DNA of 11,501 bases, from assembly GCA_035525015.1 (NCBI GenBank), contig DATLFC010000154.1, positions 1-11,501 on the forward strand. Reading direction: 5' to 3'. Position numbers and translations under genes: made by a program. Numbering within the stretch: position 1 is the stretch's first letter; each line of letters starts with the position of its first letter. This document shows, piece after piece, positions 6,303 through 11,501 of this stretch. The DNA is from DATLEX01 sp035525015. GTDB taxonomy: Bacteria > Acidobacteriota > Thermoanaerobaculia > Gp7-AA8. The notes beneath the pieces were generated by a model. The model was given only the letters and a program-made list of their open reading frames with translations, searched no databases and was not told the DNA's origin.

Positions 6303-6801
6303 TCAGCAGCAGCGTACCGGTGCGGAACGGGCTGTTCCGGCTGGCCAGCATGAACGTGACGGTATTCAGGCCGTCCGCGAAATCGTGGGCCAGTACCGCC
6401 ATCAGTACGACGAGACCCACTTGTGTCCCCGCTTCGAAGCCGACGCCGATGGCCAGACCGTCGAGAAAGCTATGGAACGTCAGTCCGATGGCCCCTACCA
6501 GTCCGACGTTGTGGTGATGGCCGGGAGCGTCGTGCTGTTTCTCGCTGTGGATGATCGTCAGCTTCTCGAGCAGAAAGATGGCCAGGAATCCGCCGAGGAG
6601 CGCCAGCATCAGCGTGCGCAGATCGATCCCGCTCTCCGCCGCCGACTCGGCGATCTCCGGCACCAGATCGAGGAAGACCACGCCGATCAGGATCCCGGCG
6701 GAAAACGCCATGATGTAGAGGAGGTGTTTCCGGTACCGGAAGGCGAACGCACCTCCGGCCAGGGTCATGACGAATGCAAGAAGGGCCCAGAGGGCGCTCA
6801 T
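6073..6801 (-). CDS. ZIP family divalent metal transporter
   Basis: A 242-aa polytopic membrane protein with about eight hydrophobic segments and family-typical length. Metal-site motifs are in the expected helices: HSFLDG (H110, D114) and HDFADG (H139, D143), the second replacing the more usual HNxPEG. DLVPE (45-49) is in the second helix. The loop near residues 85-98 is His-rich (HSEKQHDAPGHHHN), as is usual for the cytoplasmic metal-sensing loop of ZIP proteins. The family imports Zn(II), Fe(II) or related cations; specificity is not predictable here. The start is ATG 6801; TACACT (6816-6811) lies 9 nt upstream, so the gene may have a near-leaderless transcript. It follows the receiver gene by 33 bp on the same strand and could also be co-transcribed with it. 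The last 230 bp are overlapped by the antisense metallophosphoesterase frame. Confidence 0.93.
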   Translation of the reverse strand: MSALWALLAFVMTLAGGAFAFRYRKHLLYIMAFSAGILIGVVFLDLVPEIAESAAESGIDLRTLMLALLGGFLAIFLLEKLTIIHSEKQHDAPGHHHNVGLVGAIGLTFHSFLDGLAIGVGFEAGTQVGLVVLMAVLAHDFADGLNTVTFMLASRNSPFRTGTLLLINALAPVAGATVAMIADIDPQMLAYQLSFFAGFLLYLGASDLLPHVHEKPRFALIGSTLAGLLCAGGVVYAMHALH

Positions 6802-6810
6802 GAGCGGCGT

Positions 6811-6816
6811 AGTGTA
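6811..6816 (-). promoter_or_regulatory. Candidate -10 element of the ZIP gene
   Basis: TACACT on the minus strand lies 9 nt before ATG 6801, in the 33-bp gap after the receiver gene. The same hexamer precedes the FHA gene (10313-10308). No Shine-Dalgarno sequence and no clear -35 are seen. Confidence 0.35.
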
Positions 6817-6834
6817 GCGGAGAGCGGCCGCGCC

Positions 6835-7242
6835 TCAGCGCAGGGCCACGGCGGCGCCGGCTGCGCACTCGCGGGCGGACTGCACGAGGTGATCGATGTC
6901 GAACGGCTTCCGGATCACGCTCCAGACCCGCGATTCGTCGAGCGAGTCGACGACGCGTTGCGCGGCGGCGGTCATCACGATCACGCGGCGGAGCATCCCG
7001 GGGCTGTCGCGCTCCAGCCGTTCCAGAAACTCGAAGCCGCTGACGTCGGGCATCATGAGGTCGAGGAAGATCACGGAATAGGAGTTGCGCAGAAGGAAAT
7101 CGACGGCGACGCGGCCGTTTGGCGCGCAGTCGACGACGAAGCCGTCCTTCCCGAGGAGGGTCTGGAAGAGACTCTGCAGAGCGGGGTCGTCATCGACGAC
7201 GAGGACACTCCACCCGCGGGATGGTGAATCAACCCTGGACAC
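6835..7242 (-). CDS. Receiver-only (CheY-like) response regulator 1
   Basis: A 135-aa protein consisting of one receiver domain and no output domain. The acidic pocket VVDDDP (D17-D19), phospho-acceptor FLDLMMP (D61), VIVMTAA (T91) and IRKPFDID (K112) are all present, so it should be phosphorylatable. Such proteins act in phosphorelays or through binding partners; no histidine kinase is in the window. The frame is open to 7380, but I start at GTG 7242: AAAGGA (7253-7248) lies 5 nt upstream, and TATACT (7273-7268) is placed for a short leader. This gives a typical receiver start about ten residues before the first strand. It lies 106 bp downstream of a second receiver gene and 33 bp upstream of the ZIP transporter. 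Confidence 0.88.
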   Translation of the reverse strand: MSRVDSPSRGWSVLVVDDDPALQSLFQTLLGKDGFVVDCAPNGRVAVDFLLRNSYSVIFLDLMMPDVSGFEFLERLERDSPGMLRRVIVMTAAAQRVVDSLDESRVWSVIRKPFDIDHLVQSARECAAGAAVALR

Positions 7243-7267
7243 GCGATTCCTTTCGACCGACCGCCAC

Positions 7268-7273
7268 AGTATA
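7268..7273 (-). promoter_or_regulatory. Candidate -10 element of receiver gene 1
   Basis: TATACT, a 5/6 match to TATAAT, lies on the minus strand 25 nt before GTG 7242, with a purine-rich AAAGGA ribosome-binding site between. It shows that receiver 1 can be transcribed separately from receiver 2. No good -35 at 16-18 bp. Confidence 0.4.
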
Positions 7274-7327
7274 CGTTGCGGGTGGTGAAAGCGCCGTGTG
7301 CAGATGGAAACCAGATCGAATCGTGCA

Positions 7328-7345
7328 GCGGCTTGCGCCAGCCGC
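7328..7345. repeat. Small stem-loop after receiver gene 2
   Basis: GCGGCT (7328-7333) and AGCCGC (7340-7345) form a 6-bp stem with a 6-nt loop, starting 4 nt past the receiver 2 stop on the minus strand. No T-run follows, so this is at best a weak or Rho-assisted terminator. Confidence 0.3.
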
Positions 7346-7348
7346 AAA

Positions 7349-7777
7349 TCAGCGCCGGTTGGAGAACGGCAGGACGTCACCGCGCTGCGCGCGCGCGCGT
7401 TGCACCATCTCTGCCGCCGCCACCACCAGCTCCCCGAGGACGTCGATCTCGAACGGCTTGCGGACGATGGAGTGGACGATCGATCCGTCGAGCTTCCGGA
7501 GTGCCACGGGATCCCCGGCGCTGATGACGATGACCGCCGGCTTCGGACGCGGGCTGTTCTTCACATGCTCGACGACACCATAGCCGTCGACGAGGGGCAT
7601 CATCAGATCGACCAGCACCACCGAATAGTCGGAGCTGTCGAGCATGGCGATGGCCTCCTCCCCGTCGGAGGCCGTGTCGACCGGCAGCCCGGCGCGCTGC
7701 ACGATCCGCGCGACGAGGCCACGGATCGCCGGCTCGTCGTCGATGACGAGCACTCTCCCCTTATCTCTCTCCGACAC
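7349..7777 (-). CDS. Receiver-only (CheY-like) response regulator 2
   Basis: A 142-aa single receiver domain: VIDDEP (D13, D14), phospho-acceptor LVDLMMP (D57), VIVISAG (S86) and VRKPFEID (K107). A helical tail of about 20 residues follows, with no recognisable output domain. It shares YSVxxxDLMMP and IVRKPFxID with its neighbour, so the two look like diverged tandem paralogues. The reading frame stays open to 8215, but that part is antisense to the cytochrome c gene; I start at GTG 7777, just before the conserved first strand. There is no Shine-Dalgarno sequence. TATTTT (7798-7793) lies 15 nt upstream as a weak -10. Divergent from the cytochrome gene across 48 bp. Confidence 0.85.
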   Translation of the reverse strand: MSERDKGRVLVIDDEPAIRGLVARIVQRAGLPVDTASDGEEAIAMLDSSDYSVVLVDLMMPLVDGYGVVEHVKNSPRPKPAVIVISAGDPVALRKLDGSIVHSIVRKPFEIDVLGELVVAAAEMVQRARAQRGDVLPFSNRR

Positions 7778-7788
7778 GCCGCAAGTGG

Positions 7789-7816
7789 TTGCAAAATACG
7801 AGCCTTGCGATAACCT
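7789..7816 (+). promoter_or_regulatory. Candidate promoter of the cytochrome c gene
   Basis: TTGCAA (7789-7794) and TAACCT (7811-7816) are separated by 16 bp, with the ATG 9 nt further on. Each is a partial match to the housekeeping consensus. The spacer holds another TTGCGA. There is no Shine-Dalgarno sequence, so the transcript may start almost at the ATG. Confidence 0.35.
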
Positions 7817-7825
7817 CCGCCCTGC

Positions 7826-8206
7826 ATGAAACCATTGCTCGTCCTCACCATCGCCGTTCTGTTCATCGCCTGCGGCGGAGAGAGTCCGCAGCAACCGGCC
7901 GCAACGGCCGTCGCCTCGCAGCCCGCCGGCGATCCGAAACAGGGAAAAGCGCTCATCGAGCAATACGGCTGCATCGCCTGCCACGTCACGCCCGGCATCG
8001 ACGGATCTCACGGGGCGCTCGGCCCGTCGCTGGCAGGTATGGCCTCCCGTCCCTCGATCGCCGGCCGCGTATCGAACGATCGCCCGACGATGGTCGCCTA
8101 TCTGCAGAATCCCCCCGCCGTCGATCCGCAGACGCGCATGCCGCCCCTCGGAGTTTCGGAAGACGACGCGCGCCACATGACCGCCTACCTGTTCACGCTG
8201 CGATGA
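7826..8206 (+). CDS. Lipoprotein-type class I cytochrome c
   Basis: A 126-aa exported mono-haem cytochrome c. Residues 1-15 are a short hydrophobic signal ending in FIAC, so C16 is a probable lipidation site (a slightly loose lipobox). A Ser/Gln/Ala/Pro-rich tether reaches about residue 34. The haem site is CIACH (C49, C52, H53), and M105 in TRMPPLG is the likely sixth ligand. The block GPSLAGMASRPSIAGRVSN and the ending ARHMTAYLFTLR resemble the cytochrome c domains attached to or encoded beside terminal oxidases. No oxidase gene is in the window, so its electron donor and acceptor are unknown. It should face the periplasm, anchored by lipid. The next gene begins 34 bp downstream on the same strand and may be co-transcribed. 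Confidence 0.92.
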   Translation: MKPLLVLTIAVLFIACGGESPQQPAATAVASQPAGDPKQGKALIEQYGCIACHVTPGIDGSHGALGPSLAGMASRPSIAGRVSNDRPTMVAYLQNPPAVDPQTRMPPLGVSEDDARHMTAYLFTLR

Positions 8207-8240
8207 GTCTGGCAACCGACATGCACCGGCAGAGGACGCT

Positions 8241-9473
8241 GTGAGTTACTACATCAAGAAAGCTCTCGCCCACGGTCCGATCCGATTCGGAGTCTCGCCC
8301 CGCCGCCCCCTCGAAGAGATCGACGACGATCCTTCGCTCAGCACCGGTCCGGCCGGCGAGTTCACACGCCGCAACACGCGCGGCTTTTTCTCCGCCGACA
8401 CGCCCGCCATCGGCGCGCCCGACATCCCGCGCCCCAGCAGCATTGCGTCGACATCGTTCTGGTCCTCGCTGGCGCCGCAGGACGTGCGCGGCTGGGGACT
8501 CATCGCCCTCATGATCCTCGGCGGATTGTTCATCCTGCTGGGCCTGATGGTGATCGTGAACAAGGGTCCACAGGGCATCATCCCGATCATCCTCGGTCTC
8601 GTGCTGGCGGGAATTCCGATCGGCATCACCGCACAGAAACGGCGGGTCATCCGGGCGGAAGAAGACAAGGATCGCGCCGAACGTGAAGAGCGCGACCGCC
8701 ACAACCGCGAGGTGATGGCCTCGTACTCGGCCGCCCTCGAGCGGGTGCGCGAAGATCCCAGCGAAGCGAATTTCACCGCCGCCATGCGCGAGCGTGAGAA
8801 GCTCGAGCTCTCTTACCGCCACTGGCGGCCGCTGGCGAAGCGGAGCGTGCTGCACATCGGATTCAATGCCCTCGCGCGCGTCGGGCCGTCCTCGGCACGC
8901 GAGGTCGGCGATCTCATCGATCGCGCCGGAACGGCCGTCGGGCTGGAAAAGGCCGATTCCCGCGACGTCAAGGTCGACCTCTATCAGGTCGTGCTGTGGC
9001 ACCTGCTCGCCGACGACCGGATCGGCGCGGCGCAGGCACGCGAGCTCGAGAACCTGCGCAGCGGCTTCGGCATCAGCGAGGAATATCTGGCCGACGATCT
9101 GGCCGTCGTGGCCCAGTTCGATCAGCTCCGTGGGATCACCCGCGACGAGATGCCGCGTCAGGAGTGCGGCGTGCCGATGCAGTTCCGCGAGCACTGCATC
9201 CACGCCGCGCCGGGTGAGGTGTTCGGCAGGAAAGCGGCGAAGGGACGGCTGATTCTGACGAACAAACGGCTCATCGTCGACGGACGCCGCCGCGCCGAGG
9301 TCGCGCTCGCGCGCGTCGACGACATCGAGGTGGACGTCGACGCGAACCTGCTGCGCGTCGTCCCGGCCCGCCCCGACCAGCCGATGGAGATGCAGGTCGA
9401 GCAACCGGTCTACAGCGGCGCCCTCATCGACATCGCCACCACGATCGACGACCGCCCCCGCAGCTTCGCCTGA
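8241..9473 (+). CDS. Membrane protein with DUF4236-like N-terminus, two TM helices, helical middle and PH-like C-terminus
   Basis: A 410-aa protein with no single family I can name. Residues 1-56 (SYYIKKALAHGPIRFGVS, then LSTGPAGEFTRRNTRGFF) resemble a shortened DUF4236 domain. Two hydrophobic helices at about 86-106 and 111-131 form a hairpin. A highly charged segment (about 132-165, rich in Arg/Glu) is probably coiled coil. Residues 240-300 (DLYQVVLWHLLADDRIGAAQARELENLRSGFGI in outline) recall TerB-like helical domains, but weakly. Residues 334-375 (GRLILTNKRLIVDG, then VALARVDDIEVDV) look like a bacterial PH/GRAM-like domain. Start GTG 8241 has AGAGGA 4 nt upstream. The product is probably an inner-membrane protein with its bulk in the cytoplasm. 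Function unknown; domain calls are by eye. Confidence 0.85.
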   Translation: MSYYIKKALAHGPIRFGVSPRRPLEEIDDDPSLSTGPAGEFTRRNTRGFFSADTPAIGAPDIPRPSSIASTSFWSSLAPQDVRGWGLIALMILGGLFILLGLMVIVNKGPQGIIPIILGLVLAGIPIGITAQKRRVIRAEEDKDRAEREERDRHNREVMASYSAALERVREDPSEANFTAAMREREKLELSYRHWRPLAKRSVLHIGFNALARVGPSSAREVGDLIDRAGTAVGLEKADSRDVKVDLYQVVLWHLLADDRIGAAQARELENLRSGFGISEEYLADDLAVVAQFDQLRGITRDEMPRQECGVPMQFREHCIHAAPGEVFGRKAAKGRLILTNKRLIVDGRRRAEVALARVDDIEVDVDANLLRVVPARPDQPMEMQVEQPVYSGALIDIATTIDDRPRSFA

Positions 9474-9478
9474 CGGGG

Positions 9479-10291
9479 TCAGTTCTTTCCCAGGAGCGAT
9501 TCCGGGGACTCGGTGGGGCGGGTGGTGGTGGCGACGGTAATCGAGGAGGGGATGCCGGCCGCCAGGAGGGCGGCACGGATCGCCTGCACCGCGGAATCGA
9601 CTTCGAGGTGCGCGAGAACCGCGAAGGAATCGTCGCCGACGCGCGCGATCTGGCCGCCGGGCTCGTCGCACGACTCGTGGAGAATCCGGGCCACCGTGCG
9701 CAGGACCTCGTCGGGCGAGAACCGCTCCAGCACGATCACGATCAGCGTCACCGGATGCGCCGCCGACGCGCCGTCGATGACGTAGGGCGCGCGTGCCAGG
9801 AAGTGCGTTCGATTCCAGAGACCGGTCAGCGCGTCGGTGGAGGCCCGGGCGTGCAGCGATTCGGTCAGCTCGACGTCGAGGAGCGAATCGACGTACCTGA
9901 ATACCGATTTGCCGAGCTTGAGCAGGTTGCCCTGCGCGAGAAACACCGGATTCCGGATACGACGGCCGTTCACCACCGTGCCGTTCGTGCTCTGCAGATC
10001 GGAGACGGAGACGCCGGCATCGGTCCGGACAATCTCGGCGTGCTGGCCGCTCACCGCTTTTTCGCGAAGGCGGATATGACAGTCGGCACGCCGCCCGATC
10101 ACCTGCCGGCCGATCGGCAGCCGGAAGACATGGCCGGGGAGATCGCCCTGCAGCATGACCAGGGCCGGCTGCAGCGCGTCGGCGCGCTCGCTCTCGGTCC
10201 GGCGCTCGGTGAGATCGAGATACACCTCGGTCGTCCGGCCGGGAACGATGTCGGCGAACTCCTGCGGTCCGCGTCTGCTACGGTCTTCCAT
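9479..10291 (-). CDS. FHA domain protein with degenerate GGDEF domain
   Basis: A 270-aa protein. Residues about 43-133 form an FHA phosphothreonine-binding domain: IGRRADCHIRL (65-75), SGQHAEI (81-87) and STNGTVVNG (101-109), with the binding residues kept. Residues about 148-255 resemble a GGDEF domain: ASTDALTGLWNR (150-161) is a good match to its usual entry motif. However, the signature is GDDSF (219-223) instead of GGDEF, and the segment that should hold the Mg-binding D and the FKxIND...GD helix is cut down to ERFSPDEVL. It should not make cyclic di-GMP; a binding or scaffold role is more likely. I start at ATG 10291: TACACT (10313-10308) is 16 nt upstream. A GTG at 10333 would add 14 residues. 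The stop lies 5 bp from the convergent neighbour's stop. Confidence 0.88.
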   Translation of the reverse strand: MEDRSRRGPQEFADIVPGRTTEVYLDLTERRTESERADALQPALVMLQGDLPGHVFRLPIGRQVIGRRADCHIRLREKAVSGQHAEIVRTDAGVSVSDLQSTNGTVVNGRRIRNPVFLAQGNLLKLGKSVFRYVDSLLDVELTESLHARASTDALTGLWNRTHFLARAPYVIDGASAAHPVTLIVIVLERFSPDEVLRTVARILHESCDEPGGQIARVGDDSFAVLAHLEVDSAVQAIRAALLAAGIPSSITVATTTRPTESPESLLGKN

Positions 10292-10307
10292 GTTGCGGGA
10301 GGGCGCC

Positions 10308-10313
10308 AGTGTA
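10308..10313 (-). promoter_or_regulatory. Candidate -10 element of the FHA gene
   Basis: TACACT on the minus strand, 16 nt before ATG 10291, implying a leader of about 9 nt. One arm of an 8-bp inverted repeat (10320-10327) lies in the -35/-10 spacer region. No -35 match was found. Confidence 0.35.
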
Positions 10314-10319
10314 CTCGGA

Positions 10320-10355
10320 GTGACCACGCTCACACCAGCGGGTAGAAGTGGTCAC
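10320..10355. repeat. 8-bp inverted repeat in the FHA/hypA divergent region
   Basis: GTGACCAC (10320-10327) and GTGGTCAC (10348-10355) are exact reverse complements 20 bp apart, about two helical turns centre to centre plus a half. One arm overlaps the FHA promoter and the other lies about 22 bp before the hypA -10. Placement suits a regulator binding site acting on both genes; this is inference. Confidence 0.45.
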
Positions 10356-10377
10356 ACGTGGAGGTGCAGCGCCGGCC

Positions 10378-10383
10378 GATACT
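10378..10383 (+). promoter_or_regulatory. Candidate -10 element of hypAB
   Basis: GATACT ends 6 nt before ATG 10390, so transcription would begin about at the start codon. This argues for a leaderless hypA message and for start 10390 rather than the frame's upstream GTG at 10348. No -35 or Shine-Dalgarno sequence is visible. Confidence 0.4.
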
Positions 10384-10389
10384 GCCCGC

Positions 10390-10638
10390 ATGCACGAGCT
10401 GGGAATCGCCGCATCCGTGCTCGACGCCGTACGAACCGAGGTCGGGATGCGACCCGGCTACCGGGCCACCGGCGTCGGACTGCGCATCGGCGCGCTGGCC
10501 GGCCTCGATCCCGACTCGCTCCGGTTCGGTTTCGAGGCCATGGTGAGCGATTCCGATCTCGACCCACTCCGGCTCGAGGTCGAGTCGGCAAACGGTGAAG
10601 AGCTGGACATCGCCTGGATCGAGCTGGAGGAAACATGA
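10390..10638 (+). CDS. hypA: HypA-like nickel metallochaperone lacking the zinc-ribbon domain
   Basis: HypA brings Ni(II) to [NiFe]-hydrogenase with HypB. The N-terminal MHE nickel site (M1-H2-E3) and the usual helix/strand pattern are kept: MHELGIAASVLDAV, VGLRIGALAGLDPDSLRFGFE, LRLEVES. The C-terminal strand is also kept (GEELDIAWIELEE matches the usual GxELxIxxIEvE ending). What is missing is the whole zinc loop, normally about 35 residues with two CxxC pairs, between these last two strands. The protein has no cysteine at all and is 82 aa against about 113-118. Because both flanking strands are intact and the frame is open, this looks like a clean excision, not decay. The ATG is backed by GATACT 6 nt upstream. 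Its stop overlaps the hypB start (ATGA), so translation is coupled. Confidence 0.88.
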   Translation: MHELGIAASVLDAVRTEVGMRPGYRATGVGLRIGALAGLDPDSLRFGFEAMVSDSDLDPLRLEVESANGEELDIAWIELEET

Positions 10639-11405
10639 GCAACGTCGTGCCGGTGGAAAAGAAGGTCCTCTCCGAGAACGCGCGCATCGCCGCCGAGCTC
10701 CGCGAGCGTTTCGCGCGATCGGGAACCCTGGTGGTGAACCTCATCAGCGCCCCCGGGTCGGGCAAGACCCGCCTGCTCGAGCGGACGCTGGAGTCGCTGC
10801 CGGAAGGCCTCCGCGTGGCCGTGCTCACCGGCGACATCCAGACGGAGCGCGACGCCGAGCGGCTGGCCCGCTTCGGCTATCCGGTCCGGCAGATCACGAC
10901 CGGCGGTACGTGCCACCTCGATGCATCGATGATCATGCGGCACCTCGAAGGATGGAAGCTCGACGAGCTCGACATTCTCTTCATCGAAAACGTCGGCAAT
11001 CTGGTCTGCCCCTCGAGCTACGACCTCGGCGAAGAGGCGAAGATCGTTCTCCTGAGCGTCACCGAAGGAGATGAGAAGCCGCTCAAGTACCCGTCGATCT
11101 TCTTCAAGTCGAAACTCATCCTCATCACCAAGACCGATCTCCTTCCCTACGTTCCGTTCGATCTCGCTCAGGCCAGGGCGAACGCACGCTCCATCAACCA
11201 GACGGCGGACATCATCGAGGTCTCGACCGAGCGTCAGGAGGGGCTGATGGCGTGGATGGACTGGCTCTTCGCGCGGAAATACTTGCGCATGCCGCAAAGC
11301 GGTGGCAAATTGATCCCTACAGGAGGCAGTCCATGGGTCGTGTCGAGATCGCCGGAAACAACATGGGAGGAACGACGGGCCTGGCGATGCGGCCGGAACA
11401 AGTGA
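10635..11405 (+). CDS. hypB: HypB nickel-insertion GTPase, with extended C-terminus
   Basis: HypB hydrolyses GTP to load nickel into hydrogenase (sometimes urease) with HypA. The P-loop is SAPGSGKT (38-45). TGDIQTERDAERL (65-77) and ENVGNLVCPSSYDLGE (118-133) are family hallmarks. The G-domain metal ligands C93, H94 (GGTCHLD) and C125 are present. The base-specificity motif reads TKTD (165-168) instead of NKxD. There is no N-terminal CxxCGC site and no His-rich stretch, so it is the short form. GGAGG (10626-10630) is 4 nt before the ATG, which overlaps the hypA stop. HypB homology should end near residue 215 (WLFARKY). The last 40 residues look unrelated to the family, and the final 73 bp overlap the next gene, whose ribosome-binding site lies inside this frame. 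The missing stop is odd. Confidence 0.93.
   Translation: MSNVVPVEKKVLSENARIAAELRERFARSGTLVVNLISAPGSGKTRLLERTLESLPEGLRVAVLTGDIQTERDAERLARFGYPVRQITTGGTCHLDASMIMRHLEGWKLDELDILFIENVGNLVCPSSYDLGEEAKIVLLSVTEGDEKPLKYPSIFFKSKLILITKTDLLPYVPFDLAQARANARSINQTADIIEVSTERQEGLMAWMDWLFARKYLRMPQSGGKLIPTGGSPWVVSRSPETTWEERRAWRCGRNK
11321..11326 (+). promoter_or_regulatory. Shine-Dalgarno of the HTH gene inside hypB
   Basis: AGGAGG lies 6 nt before ATG 11333. It picks this start over later in-frame ATGs at 11363 and 11387, and it places the HTH start inside the hypB reading frame. Confidence 0.75.
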
Positions 11406-11501
11406 AGGCCATTCGCTACCGGCTGAAGCAGTCGCAGGCGGAGTTCGCGCTGATGCTCGGCGTCAGCCTGGGCACTCTCCAGGGATGGGAGGAAGGGAAG
11501 C
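11333..11501 (+). CDS. XRE-family helix-turn-helix protein (C-terminus beyond window)
   Basis: I translated this frame by hand; 56 residues are visible. After an 18-residue lead, MRPEQVKAIRYRLKQSQAEF and then LMLGVSLGTLQGWEEGK form a Cro/C1-type HTH: Q34/S35-A36-E37 begins helix 2, and GVSLGTLQGWE is the recognition helix. The style resembles HigA-type antitoxins and small repressors. No toxin gene is visible, though it could lie past the edge. AGGAGG at 11321-11326 supports the start. It overlaps the hypB frame by 73 bp and is on the same strand, so the two are likely co-transcribed or translationally coupled. Whether it controls hypAB is unknown. Confidence 0.82.
   Translation, partial: MGRVEIAGNNMGGTTGLAMRPEQVKAIRYRLKQSQAEFALMLGVSLGTLQGWEEGK

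Noticed and set aside
7349..7777. Possible pairing of the receivers with the divergent cytochrome as a redox-sensing system
   Set aside because: Only adjacency supports it; there is no kinase, PAS or haem sensor in the window.
7778..8215. Upstream extension of receiver 2 to 288 residues
   Set aside because: The added 146 codons are antisense to the cytochrome c gene and carry no domain; the receiver fold begins just after GTG 7777.
8193..9671. Minus-strand 492-codon open frame
   Set aside because: Antisense to the 410-aa membrane protein gene and extending into the FHA gene; its composition is that of a shadow frame in GC-rich DNA.
9479..10291. Active diguanylate cyclase
   Set aside because: The signature is GDDSF and the metal-binding helix segment is missing, so catalysis is unlikely.
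11333..11501. Toxin-antitoxin module at the right edge
   Set aside because: The HTH protein resembles antitoxin-type regulators, but no toxin gene is visible and the window ends inside the HTH, so a module cannot be claimed.

Overview
The window is gene-dense, GC-rich bacterial chromosome. Fifteen protein-coding genes are supported, two of them cut by the window edges. No RNA gene, CRISPR array, transposase or phage gene was seen, and no stretch over about 110 bp lacks a gene. The mix of a PatA-type DUF4388 protein, an FHA protein with a decayed GGDEF domain, receiver-only regulators, a lipoprotein cytochrome c and short GC palindromes between genes suggests an Acidobacteriota-like organism. 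That placement is an inference from style and gene content; no marker gene proves it.

Layout. Positions 1-964 (-) hold most of a DUF2254 membrane protein, divergent from typA/bipA (1046-2980, +), a ribosome-associated GTPase with an unusual His-rich insertion in its switch I region. A perfect 9-bp palindrome separates typA from a convergent csbD-like stress gene (3024-3281, -). Next are a DUF1089 putative glycolipid-binding protein (3358-3903, +), a DUF4388 protein (3900-4427, -; convergent, with stop codons overlapping in CTAG) and an unrecognised 127-aa helical protein (4513-4896, -). The last shares a back-to-back promoter core with a four-helix membrane metallophosphoesterase (4929-6302, +). 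That frame runs about 230 bp antisense into a ZIP metal transporter (6073-6801, -). The ZIP gene follows a receiver-only response regulator (6835-7242, -), and a second receiver-only regulator (7349-7777, -) lies upstream. Divergent from these is a lipoprotein cytochrome c (7826-8206, +), followed by a multidomain membrane protein (8241-9473, +) with a DUF4236-like start and a PH-like end. A convergent FHA/degenerate-GGDEF protein (9479-10291, -) is divergent from hypA-hypB (10390-11405, +). An XRE-type HTH gene (11333 to the edge) starts inside the hypB reading frame.

How the genes fit together. There is no single obvious pathway. The clearest unit is hypAB, which delivers nickel to a [NiFe] hydrogenase or another nickel enzyme not seen here. 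Its HypA lacks the whole zinc-ribbon loop. Several genes concern signalling (two receivers, FHA/decayed GGDEF, DUF4388) or stress and envelope functions (CsbD, TypA, DUF2254, metallophosphoesterase, glycolipid-binding protein, ZIP).

Many genes lack a Shine-Dalgarno sequence and instead carry a TAnnnT-like -10 hexamer about 6-18 nt before the start codon. This pattern suggests leaderless or near-leaderless transcripts. I used it, with family lengths, to choose starts at 3358, 10291, 10390 and 4896. The most notable points are the zinc-domain-less HypA, the TypA insertion, the decayed GGDEF behind an FHA domain, the DUF4236-like/PH-like membrane protein, and a hairpin next to the csbD ribosome-binding site. 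I did not find a clearly new multi-gene defence or metabolic system.
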